The translations under genes were made by a program, and so were the position numbers. Under the pieces are notes generated by a model, which was given only the letters and a program-made list of their open reading frames with translations, was not told where the DNA came from and searched no databases. A DNA stretch of 64,000 nt from Acanthaster planci (Eukaryota; Echinodermata; Asteroidea; Valvatida; Acanthasteridae), in the NCBI RefSeq assembly GCF_001949145.1, contig NW_019091517.1, positions 403,457-467,456 on the forward strand, given 5' to 3'. Of this stretch, positions 39,101 through 46,689 are shown in pieces (position 1 is the first letter of the stretch; the number at the start of each line of letters is the position of its first letter).

Positions 39101-42100
39101 TGAATGTGTCTGATGTGTAGGACATTTGTTTACTTTTGAAGTAAAAAACAGATGTGAGAAATTTTCAGGAGGGTTTTGAGCCTCTTTGTCTTTTTTCAAA
39201 CCTTTAGATAATCAAGAAGACACGTTTCCCCAGATGGCATGAGTCATTCACCCTGGCACTGCCGGAGTCCCTAGAGGGCACTGTTGTCGATATCACAGTC
39301 TGGGACTGGGACCGTGTTGGGGACGATGACTTCATGGGGCGGGCTTCGCTCACGGTGTCTGAACTTCCCGTCGGGAGGACTGTGCGTCGGTGGCTGAGAC
39401 TGGACCCCAGACCGGAGAAAGAGCAAAACTCTGAGGCCAGGTTTGTTCCTTGACCTTAACTCTTGCTCTGTGACATCCTCTAAATCATGTATTCACTGAG
39501 CATGACTGTCTCATGCTTTTGCTTTCAAAACTATTTCTCCTTCTCTGGAAGTCAGTAATGCACTCCGAAGAATGCTGAGCTAATTGTTTGATACATGCGT
39601 GCCATTCCATCTATGAAGTTACAATTGGAAATTTTGTCAGTGAGAGAGGCTTCGTCCAAAATTGGCATTCTTAAATGTGGCTGTGGCTATGGTGCTTCAA
39701 CACTGTGTGACAGGAATGAATGTCTGAAGCTGTAGCCGCAAGGCAACTTATTTGAGTGTGATATTATGTGTAGATATGCAGTAGCTGCAGCCTATGCACA
39801 TAACAAATACATGTACTTGGTCGAATGTGTACATACAGGGCCACTCACTTGTGAGCCATGCATATTGTCAACTATAAGTGATCAAACTTCTCTCTGATGA
39901 GCAGCACAGCACCCTTAGCAGTTACATGTGCATGTACCTGTCTTAAATAGGTTACTTTTTCCACAAGTGATGCAGTGCATGCCTACATGTACTGTAGTGC
40001 AGAGGATAATCCAATTTCTTCTGTTCTTTCTCCCCCATGCTTAAATTTGATCGAGTGATGACCACAGATATCTATCTTAAACAAATCTCCACTCTGCAGT
40101 GGAGGGTGTGCGAAGACAATCAGTCTGTCTGTGTACACAGGCACAGCTGACTGGTTCAAACATCAAGTGCTCCTCAAATCATCTCCAGTAGACATTTGAA
40201 CAGGCTAATCCCCCATTAGCTTTGTATACATGTACAGAAATTTAAGAGGTCTGAGGCGGTGGACTGTGAGCTGATCTTGAAGTTTGCCACTATGCCTTGC
40301 CTGTGTTGGTAGTGAATATCACTCTTTTGGTGTATCCCATGGTATTGAAAAAAGTACTGTATAGTTGCAGTCTCACCATACCATTCAAATATTTCTTGCA
40401 AATCAGTGTTTGTGGTTTTGGGCTGTTTAAAAACGGTTGCTTTTTAAAGCCAAAATTTGCAGACAATAATAATACTATTTGCAAGTGGACAAGTGTCTTC
40501 AGTAACATTCTTTTAATTGTTTGCTTTGCTAACAGCAAGAATCTTGGGTCCATACGCATACGTGCTCGCTATAGTGAAGAGAGAATCCTACCATCGCAAT
40601 ATTACCAACCCTTGGTGGACCTGCTTGTTGAATCAGTACTGGACACAGAGGTAAGAGTCGATCAGAATGGAAGATTCACAGTCATGGGCACATTTCATTG
40701 TTTAACGTTCAAAGGCAGTGGCTCGCCTGGTCTATGGGCCTTACAATCCCTGCTTGGTGTGTCTTTTATGGGCTGTGCATGTCGTCAACAGAGGGAGGTT
40801 TATTACTGAGAAACAGCGTCCATTGCAAGACTGTGGTAGAGTCCATCAGAAGATCACTCTCAAGTCCTTTCACCAGTCTATTCATGAGCCTACTCACAAG
40901 ATGCAGGATGAACTATGGCAAATGAATGCTTTTGTCACATTTTCTGGCTTAGCTTGAGACTGGATGACTTGTGATGATGGACGTTCAAGGACTTGTGGTG
41001 GACTCAACTACAGCCCTGAGCCCCAGGGCCTGATGCATGGTATGATTGTCTTTGGTTGCATGCATACGGTGTGGACCATGTAACATCTTCACATACGATA
41101 CTGGTTCATGTACTTGAAGGGTTCCCTCATAGGCGCTGTCCATGTGGTGCTGGTAGAGGTTGAGTGTCAGCTTAGCCTGTCTCTTCATCACCAGTGAGGG
41201 AGTACTTAATGCATGGATCCCATAGGCCAGGGTTCATTAGGGGACTTTGGATCCATCCTCTTACTTGACATTAAAGGTCATATCTGAGTCACTTGGTTAC
41301 TGGTGGATATAATGTACATGTACATGTACATGTACCTATGGTAGCCGCGTACCAGCTTCATGTCTCTCCCTTTGATGCCCTGTTATATCCAGCCATTATT
41401 ATTTGGAAACGACCTAAGTTTTCCTCACTCAAAAGAAAGAACGTGTCCACATCACTTGGCTGTGGCTGGCTACATATCTGTGGGACCTGGGTGTAGCTGC
41501 TAGCCAGTGGCTTCCATAGGTGTATATCAATGTATTATTTCCAGGTACGTAGTCAGGTACATGGCTTGCAACCTCATAATGTGTCCGAAAAAATTGACTT
41601 CCAGTGTTATTGTTATTATTATTATTACTGTTTTATGTTTAATTGTACTCCTCGCTGCCAATGGCAGAATTGTGAATACGTTTTACATGTACATTAAAAA
41701 CAGATTAATATAAATTTATACATGTACATGTATGTACATTTAACATGTATAAAAGGCAAAAATTATAAGAAAGCTGAAGGCCTTGAATACCTTCAATACT
41801 TTGCAGTAAAAAGCACATTAATGTCAGTTAATACATACAAAAAAGGGTAAAATTGAATAACGTCAAAATACACATTAATGGAAAACGAGGTCGCTTACAA
41901 AATGTTATGCATGTAGTTAAAAAGGATAAGGGTAAAAGTGCAGGAGGCAGAAAGGGACATAAATATTGGATAAGGCTAGGAAAGGGTCAAACAGAGGGAA
42001 AAGGGAAGGGAGGGGGGTCAGGGGTAGGGGTGTTGGGGGGGTTATGGCTACATTTGTGTTCTCAGTGTTCTGGAAATGTTGATGAAGTAAATTCAGATCA

Positions 42101-45100
42101 GATGCATTTTACCGAGAAAATGTAGAGCGCCACCAGTGTAACAGAAATGGTTCGCACTGCATGAAGGTAAAGGTTATAGAGTACCAAAGTTTGGCGTCAT
42201 TTTGAACCAGGAAGTGTAATGCATGTTGACTGCTGGTTCTCACACCAATGCCTTTTACCGGCACATGAATACTTGTACTCATGATGTGGTATTCACTTCA
42301 GTATTTTATAGCAAGGAAAATCTATGACAAGCTGTTTATGGCAAGGCTTTGGATTATGTGTTACTGGTTCAAGGCTATGGGTTACATGTCAAGTCATTTG
42401 CAAAAGTTTAGGACCACCCATAGAAATGGCATTAACCTGAAGGAAAACCAAACTTAAACCAATCAATCATGGCAACTTTATTTATTTTCAATGTGTAACC
42501 TTGGTACCTTGTTTGAACATTTTTGACTACATTTCCATGATTTTGACGTGTTAACAGTCTAATATTCAGTGTGCCCTCCCTTATTTCTGATTGCTTAGAC
42601 TGGTTTTTTTTTACCCTGCTGCCTTGCAGATAAAATGCCATACAAGACCTGCCTTTGCAAAAAAAATTCAAATGGGTATATAGCACTACATTGATGTTAT
42701 GCACCACTGTAAATCATGTTAATTAATCATTCAGTGAGACAGTGTAATGCAGGCCCAGTGACAGAAATACCAATAAAATTCAAGTTGGTCTTAAACTTTT
42801 GCAAATGACTGTACAAGGATGTACATGTAGTGGGCTAACACTAGTGGGGATATGCATGTAGGTACCAAGACTGTGAGCTAACAAGGCTACGGATAACAAG
42901 GCTATGCATGGCCATTGGTAACAAGGGTGCCAGACTGTTAGGGAATCTGTATAGGAATGCATTGGGTTATAGAAACAATCTGGCCAATACAAAATGTATA
43001 CATGTGTACGTCAATGTACATCAATGTGTACAGATTCCAATAGAAATATTGAAAATGTATTTTGCCAACTCAAAAATAAGATTACTGACCCTGTTCCAAG
43101 GAAAACCCTGCCATTGGCACCCTCGATCATAAACACCATACAAGGACAACTCAAACGAAAAGATAAATCCCATTTAAAGTTCAACAATTTATTTAACCTA
43201 CCGGTACTTATCACATCAATTTAACTTAATGCACCAAAACTCACACACACAAATAACTAGATTATTAAATCTAAATCATTATTAAATCACAAATAAACAA
43301 GGTACAATAGTCAAGTGTGATAGATGTTGTTGAGTTGTGCAGCACTGGTGCTTGAACTGCGTCGAGGTGTCAAGCAGGCCGATGATCCTCCTGTGGTCCT
43401 CTTAATTACGGACATTTCACAATCGGCCTATGTCCAACTCCATAACCTCACCAAAAACCAGGTTACAGCAAATAACCAGGTCTACCTGTCAGTTGTTATT
43501 GGCAATGACAAGGAGGCAAAACGGACATGGCAGACAAACAGCCGATGGACATCTCTGGGACTTTCCCAAGAAAACTCAATTCCAAGAACCTGCAACTGAC
43601 TCCTGGACAGACTGGTACAAACTACATGTAATGTCCTGACGTGTCCGCCCTACAGTCTAGCCTCCAAGTGAAGAGCCAATGCCCTACACCCACTTTTTAT
43701 ACTCCACTTTTGTAGCAAAGTACTATATGAGAAATGCACATTATCTCAGGACCAACATCCTACCAGTAAATTCAACTCTACAGCAATTGACTTCTAATTG
43801 AATTAAGCAGCTTATGCAGTATAATGACAAGGGATTAGCCCAACAATCAAGTAGCAACGGTATGGGGCCCAATGAGATCAAAAACTCCCACCAAAATTCA
43901 GGTTAGGCCTCTTACTAAACTCCTTAACTCTCAACTGAAAGTTTTAAAACAAAGAATAACCGATTAGAAGCACTCCCCTTAATACATGAATAAAGAGAAA
44001 ACATTACAAAAGAAACTTTACTCCCCTTTTACATCAAATTGTGACAGACCAAAAAATCACCAAATGCATAGGACATTTAAAAACACTTCTAAAAGCTAGG
44101 GAATTGTGAATTTTATGACAACCTTATATTTACAATTATAACCGTATATTTAACAAAAACAATAGTACAGGATTGAAAATGCCAATTTGCACACAAATAT
44201 TATATATAACATGTAAGAGGATAAAATCTACTGAATAAATGTAGTTGTAGTGTTTCCGGTAAAATAAATTTATGCAAAACGAAGTTCAAGCACTTCATAC
44301 CTGTACATGTACTAGGAATTTAAAGAATGGTTGAGCAACATACATGCACATGTATGTTAGGCTGGTACACGTAGCAGCCTGCGCCTTTTGAAGCCAATGA
44401 TTAATTCAATCAAATTTTAGTGGCACTGAAAAATTGTCAGTCTGTGTAAGTTAATGGAAGAAAATTGTTTACATGTACTGTACTGTATTAGCTGTTGCAA
44501 TTAAGGAACCGTAGGTACATGTAGACCTACCATACTAACTTGTACATCTGTAGAAAGGCTACCTCAGTTTTCACAGGCAGCATTTCTGCAGCTTGACCAT
44601 GCAAAAGCATTTCTCTTTAGTTTCTTCAAATAAAGTGCCAAGAGAAATGGAATAACTTTCGAAAGAGCAATGAATTTTATAAATCTTCAGAACCAAAATG
44701 TAAGAAAACTGATTTTTCGATTATAGATTTGGTTGGTCAATTTTGAGCACATGACCGAGCCTCTTCGGCCACAAATGTTTGACAAGCATTGTGTATATGT
44801 GTCCCAGTATAGCGAACCCAATTTACATGTACTTGTAGGTTTTCTGTGGAACAACAGGCTCTTTCTCTAGCTCAACAGTCGTCTCTGGGAGATCATCCTT
44901 ACAAAATACCTTGCTTGTAGAGAGCAAGTCAAATGCCTTACTTGTATGAATACATTATGCACATGGAAACTGCTACACTATTTTGGCCACAGTGCTTATC
45001 TAGGCCTAGTCCAGGTGGACATCAATAACCAAAGATATCTTTTTCCTTGTGTGGCAGTGCCGCTCAACCCCATTGACTATGCTGGAAGAGGTCATGACCC

Positions 45101-45205
45101 TTGACCGACTAGAGATTGCCACGACACTGGATAAGATCTTCCTTGGTCAGGGCATGATCCTACCCTTCCTGGATGCCCTGATTCGACAGGAGCTTCAGCA
45201 ATCAA
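9034..45205 (+). CDS. RASAL1/RASA4-like Ras GTPase-activating protein, exons 1-9 (3' part outside the window)
   Basis: Nine coding exons (9034-9101, 12194-12250, 30676-30789, 33488-33549, 37252-37384, 38479-38560, 39208-39440, 40536-40650, 45058-45205) join in phase to 1012 nt, 337 residues plus one base. C2A (about residues 5-105) keeps the calcium-binding aspartates D21, D28, D75, D77 and D83. C2B (about 135-237) keeps D151, D157, D205, D207 and D213. The linker VDRDTEVQGEI and the phrase TIKKTRFP/IIKKTRFP are family hallmarks. From residue 265 on, ILPSQYYQPLVDLL and IFLGQG open the RasGAP region. The catalytic arginine finger, PH domain and Btk motif would lie beyond 64000. Such proteins move to the plasma membrane on calcium signals and speed GTP hydrolysis by Ras and sometimes Rap. 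It resembles RASAL1 slightly more than RASA4, and may be pro-orthologous to both. Confidence 0.93.
9264..9327. repeat. Long perfect hairpin in RasGAP intron 1
   Basis: Arms 9269-9290 and 9301-9322 are exact reverse complements over 22 bp (AATCCGCAGTTTCAG...), with a 10-base loop. They extend by about five more base pairs with one mismatch. It lies about 170 bp after exon 1 of the RasGAP gene. Confidence 0.9.
9545..11112. mobile_element. 1.6-kb element flanked by inverted clusters of a ~17-bp repeat
   Basis: At 9545-9650 a unit close to GTACCCCAGTCAACT is repeated about five to six times. At 10958-11112 the reverse complement (AGTTGACTGGGGTAC) is repeated about seven to nine times with more divergence. 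Two clusters in opposite orientation resemble the multiple inverted terminal repeats of foldback-type DNA transposons. The interior has no transposase frame and contains a nested hAT-like insertion (9849-10225). Exact outer ends were not found. Confidence 0.6.
9849..10225. mobile_element. hAT-like non-autonomous transposon with 8-bp target-site duplication
   Basis: The ends are CAGTGTTCTAGCTAGGAC and, on the other strand, CAGTGTTCTAGCCAC, a 12-bp terminal inverted repeat of hAT style (CAGxG). The flanks are TTCAGAGT on the left (9841-9848) and ATCAGAGT on the right (10226-10233), an 8-bp duplication with one mismatch, as expected for hAT insertion. It is 377 bp long, has no transposase and is GC-richer than the surrounding intron. 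Confidence 0.82.
11915..12173. mobile_element. 260-bp inverted-repeat MITE, copy A
   Basis: The element begins GGGTCATTC and ends GAATGACCC. Nested inner inverted segments GTCCCTGTCATATC and GATGTAACAGGGAC show that the inverted repeats run about 60 bp inwards imperfectly. It shares order and sequence with copy B at 24259-24521 over its whole length (for example TAAGTTCAGAACACATTTTC in copy B). It ends just upstream of RasGAP exon 2. Confidence 0.82.
12194..12250 (+). CDS. RasGAP exon 2 (residues 23-41)
   Basis: A 57-nt exon after the acceptor TCGTATACAG encodes SRSSDPYCLIKIDNEVVA, including the Ca2+-loop aspartate D28. Donor GTAGGG, phase 2. It begins about 20 bp after the end of a MITE copy. 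Confidence 0.93.
13911..14090 (+). repeat. Degenerate ~43-bp tandem repeat, about 4-5 units
   Basis: Units starting GAGGCAC.GGAGTTGCC and continuing into GATATTTATTTAAG begin at 13911, 13954, 13999, 14042 and, more decayed, 14083. The spacing is 41-45 bp. Unit 1 overlaps the end of a short open frame (13759-13944) that I do not recognise. Confidence 0.85.
17352..17640. mobile_element. GC-rich foldback (inverted-repeat) element
   Basis: Arms 17427-17447 and 17557-17577 are exact reverse complements over 21 bp (CATGGGCGCCATTTGAG...). Outside them the similarity continues imperfectly: CAAAGATCG..AG.GCC...GCAAGATGG on the left matches the reverse of CCATCTTGCAC...GATCTTTG on the right. The central loop is GC-rich (GCACGTGCAC and its complement occur in it). 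No transposase frame is present. Confidence 0.78.
20524..20560. repeat. ACATGTAC/ATGTAC microsatellite-like tract
   Basis: About 37 bp consist almost only of overlapping TACATG/CATGTA palindromes. Similar tracts occur at 32539-32559, 41314-41335, 59474-59493 and many shorter places. They explain most Met-Tyr-Val-His-rich spurious open frames in this window. Confidence 0.85.
22618..22696. repeat. 40-bp tandem duplication
   Basis: The unit starting TGAAATGTAATGCACATTCA and running through ATTTGAATGCTTGT occurs twice with a 40-bp period and almost no change, which implies a recent event. Confidence 0.9.
24259..24521. mobile_element. 260-bp inverted-repeat MITE, copy B
   Basis: The termini ATATGGGTAATTCCAGAAAT and, on the other strand, the same sequence are near-identical over about 29 bp, so this copy is less decayed at its ends than copy A. 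The inner pair GTCCCTGTCTCATCTGAC / GTCAGATGTAACAGGGAC is also preserved. A TA-type target duplication is possible because both flanks read ATAT. Confidence 0.85.
27901..28916. repeat. Interspersed GAAATGCGAGTGACG motif series
   Basis: The motif is found at 27901-27913, 28522-28534, 28537-28552 (one change), 28734-28749 and 28902-28916, all in the same orientation and with unequal spacing. The stretch is flanked by CTGTCCA...GTGACAAA-type words near 27163 and 28946, which also occur inverted near 27345-27372. This may be one complex repeat unit; its class is not known. Confidence 0.55.
30676..30789 (+). CDS. RasGAP exon 3 (residues 42-79)
   Basis: After an 18.4-kb intron, the acceptor CTCATCCTAG opens 114 nt encoding RTATVWKTLTPFWGEEY and VYVFDEDTV. 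The family's TATVW..L.PFWGEEY block is unmistakable and supplies D75 and D77 of C2A. Donor GTAGGG, phase 2. Confidence 0.96.
30790..33487 (+). other. RasGAP intron 3, no gene seen
   Basis: This 2.7-kb stretch holds a 12-bp inverted repeat (CCAAATGATGGA at 32344-32355, reverse at 32378-32389), poly-T/poly-A runs near 31715-31745, and an ACATGTAC tract at 32539-32559. No coding evidence. Confidence 0.6.
33488..33549 (+). CDS. RasGAP exon 4 (residues 80-100)
   Basis: The 62-nt exon after TCTCCCACAG encodes SEDDIIGKVSVDKDVLQDTP then R, the last C2A strand, with D83. Donor GTAATA, phase 1. Confidence 0.93.
34330..34520 (+). mobile_element. tRNA-like / tRNA-derived SINE head with pol III boxes
   Basis: Box A TGGTTGAGTGG (34337-34347) fits TRGYNNARNNG exactly and is of the Leu/Ser kind (GAGTGGTTA). 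Box B GGTTCGAGTCC (34382-34392) is a perfect match. The T-stem GTGGG/CCCAC pairs, but the acceptor stem (AGCCGGG versus CCGAGTA) and the anticodon arm do not fold properly. So this is not a functional tRNA gene but more likely a SINE head or decayed tRNA. The 3' limit is arbitrary. Confidence 0.6.
35080..35440 (-). mobile_element. tRNA-derived SINE with MIR/L2-like core and tail
   Basis: On the minus strand: box A TGGCCTAGTGG (35427-35417), box B TGTTCAAATCC (near 35383-35373), then GACCTTGGGCAAGTCACTTT (35352-35333), CTCTCTCCACCCAGGAGTAA and ATGGGTACC, then a GGGATAATAATAATAAGC segment and the end GCGATATAAATAATGTTTAT. The word GACCTTGGGCAAGTCACTT is shared with MIR-type CORE-SINE/L2-tailed elements, and TATAAAT...TTATTATT is a typical L2-clade-like 3' end. 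Boundaries are approximate. Confidence 0.78.
37252..37384 (+). CDS. RasGAP exon 5 (residues 101-144)
   Basis: The 133-nt exon after GGTCAACTAG encodes GLEKWLQLVKVDRDTEVQGE and then the first strands of C2B (NLKVELLEA). The VDxDxEVQGEI linker between the two C2 domains is typical of RASAL1/RASA4. Donor GTAAAG, phase 2. Confidence 0.95.
38479..38560 (+). CDS. RasGAP exon 6 (residues 145-172)
   Basis: The 82-nt exon after TCATTACCAG encodes RDLAVKDKTGSSDPFARLTF and EEQKFDTR, the calcium loop 1 of C2B with D151 and D157. Donor GTAAGA, phase 0. Confidence 0.95.
39208..39440 (+). CDS. RasGAP exon 7 (residues 173-249)
   Basis: The 233-nt exon after AACCTTTAG encodes IIKKTRFPRWHESFTLALPE, then VWDWDRVGDDDFMG with D205, D207 and D213 of C2B, then a Pro/Glu-rich linker. 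Its third codon positions are markedly G/C-rich compared with neighbouring introns. The donor GTTTGT is weak but keeps phase 2 with exon 8. Confidence 0.94.
40536..40650 (+). CDS. RasGAP exon 8 (residues 250-288)
   Basis: The 115-nt exon after TGCTAACAG encodes SKNLGSIRIRARYSEERILP and then SQYYQPLVDLLVESV. LPSQ.YQPL is a signature just before the RasGAP domain. Donor GTAAGA, phase 0. Confidence 0.95.
41985..42043 (+). other. G-rich block, potential G-quadruplex
   Basis: At least six runs of three or more G occur within about 50 bp (GGGAAAAGGGAAGGG, AGGGGGGTCAGGGGTAGGGG, GTTGGGGGGG) on the RasGAP sense strand, so a quadruplex could form in DNA or in the intron RNA. Confidence 0.7.
42385..42811. 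mobile_element. Tc1/mariner-like non-autonomous element
   Basis: The left end AGTCATTTGCAAAAGTTTA and the right end on the other strand, CAGTCATTTGCAAAAGTTTA, match over about 19 bp. TA lies next to both ends (with a few extra bases on the left), as expected for Tc1/mariner insertion. The 427-bp interior has no transposase, so it would need one supplied elsewhere. Confidence 0.75.
45058..45205 (+). CDS. RasGAP exon 9 (residues 289-337), last exon seen
   Basis: The 148-nt exon after TTGTGTGGCAG encodes CRSTPLTMLEEVMTLDRLEI and then LDKIFLGQG and FLDALIRQEL, matching the start of the RasGAP domain (LEE.T...R.D.AT.L.K.FLG.GL...FLD). It ends at a strong GTAAGT donor in phase 1. The next expected exon would encode a NTLFRSNSLASK-like block; I could not find one on either strand up to 64000. 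Confidence 0.93.
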
Positions 45206-45796
45206 GTAAGTCAAAGTTTTCATGTCATTCCATACTTATGCTTGTGATGCTTTATGGAATCTTCTAAATGTAATTGAGAGTAAATATTAATAGTTGATAT
45301 TACAGGTATTGGACAAATTCAGTCTCAACAATTGGGTACAACGATTTGAGAACATTCCTGAGCAGTGAAAGCTCATATTTTGTTTAATTATTCTTCTCTG
45401 ACATATTTCTACCAGCTTGTTTGACAGATGGTACATTCATGTTTAAAATTCGTCTTCAATTTTTGCACGATACAGTCTGATTTTGCAGTGGTATAGCAAT
45501 GTCATTTTGATTGGGAGGTGAATTTGCAAAAACTTCTCAGTATCTGTGCTGAAAGGCACTCAGGGTCCTGACACCAGCTTTTAGTGGCGGTTGCGCTGGC
45601 ACTGTTCAAAGCAACTTCTACAGGAATTTAAGGCAGCGTTGTTCACGACCACCAAATGTAACATGAGTGAAGTACACTGACGTGTATGAGGAAAAAGGGT
45701 ACATGTACTTGTTACAAAATACAGGAGGAGGGGGTTAAATAACCTCTTACCCCCTTGGATGTTGTGCTATTGTTCCGCCATGATTTTTAATTGACT
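45206..45796 (+). other. Start of RasGAP intron 9, before the antisense NHL gene
   Basis: Nothing coding is seen. This stretch is also the 3' flank of the minus-strand NHL gene. I found no clear polyadenylation signal placed for it. Confidence 0.5.
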
Positions 45797-46689
45797 TTAT
45801 TTTCGTTCATTGCGACGTAAGGTAGAGTGACTGAGAATTTCAGGCCAGCTAGGGAAGATCTTGACAGTTCCCTCTGCAGCCAGTGCCAGGGCACCAGCTG
45901 GTGTGAAAGTGATTCCAGCTGGTGTGAATGCGATTCTTTCCACATGTCCCTTGTACCTGCCATCTGGGCTAAAATACTGTATATCACCCTCCAACAGCTG
46001 ACCAGCATGTACAGTGACATAGATGTTGCCATGGCTGTCACAGCACAAGCCATGGGCTTTGCTCTCGGGAACGCTTGAGTGTATAACTGCAGAGAAAACA
46101 AAGTTGCCATCAATGTCAACTGCAAGTAGCTTTCTCTTGTCCTTGGTGATGTAGATGAAGTGGTTCTCGTGGGCGGTCAGTTGTTCACCGATCTTTGGGG
46201 CAGACAGCTCTTTGATCAAGCTTCCATCATCGGAGCTGTGTAGAGATATCTTGTTAGTGTCTTCGTAGCCCACTGCTATCCTATTCTTGTCATCCGACGC
46301 AAGGCATGATGGATTGCCCAAATTTCGTCCTGGTTCAAAGTGACGCAAGAGGTACGGATATCCCCTACGGAAGAATTTGACTTTTTGAACATCCAGAACA
46401 ATAATATGGTCATCTTTACTCACGCAAATGTGAGACGGGTTCGTAAGGGTGAGAGGCATTTCTTGCGAAAAGACCTCCTGTTTGCTGTCCTGATAGAAAG
46501 TTATCAACTGTGTATGCCTTCTATCTAATGCAACTATTTCATTGTCAGAAAAAGCTGCAATGTCATCCACAAGTGCCAATTTTTTCATTTGTTCCCCAAA
46601 GCTTGATTCTCTTACTTTCCCCTCCCATTTCATCATCACTTTGTTGGTGGTGACAGCAGTCTGTGCTGATTGGTGCTGATCTGCCATGC
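45797..46689 (-). CDS. NHL-only gene, exon 3 (propeller domain)
   Basis: An uninterrupted 296-codon frame starts at an ATG at 46687 and stops at 45797. Immediately before it, on the transcribed strand, lies a strong acceptor (TTTTTTCTCTGTAG), which argues that this is a terminal exon and not a single-exon gene. Repeated blades of about 40-45 residues carry D/N-G-x-I-x-V-like turns. Similarity to the neighbouring full TRIM begins near its residue 395, just after the coiled coil. Confidence 0.88.

Larger units (their letters stand above)
37385..40535 (+). other. RasGAP introns 5, 6 and 7
   Basis: The introns 37385-38478, 38561-39207 and 39441-40535 are 0.6-1.1 kb each and interrupted only by exons 6 and 7. 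I see a G-run at 38680-38690 and no mobile-element ends, RNA or other gene. Confidence 0.6.
40651..45057 (+). other. RasGAP intron 8 (4.4 kb)
   Basis: It contains the ACATGTAC tract at 41314-41335, a G-rich block at 41985-42043 and the Tc1-like derivative at 42385-42811. An overlapping set of 68-170-codon frames at 40297-41191 has no recognisable domain; the longest simply reads through exon 8 into intron. Confidence 0.6.

Noticed and set aside
40297-40809. 170-codon open frame overlapping RasGAP exon 8
   Set aside because: It reads intron-exon-intron through exon 8. Only residues from 40536 to 40650 are real, and they belong to the spliced RasGAP frame.
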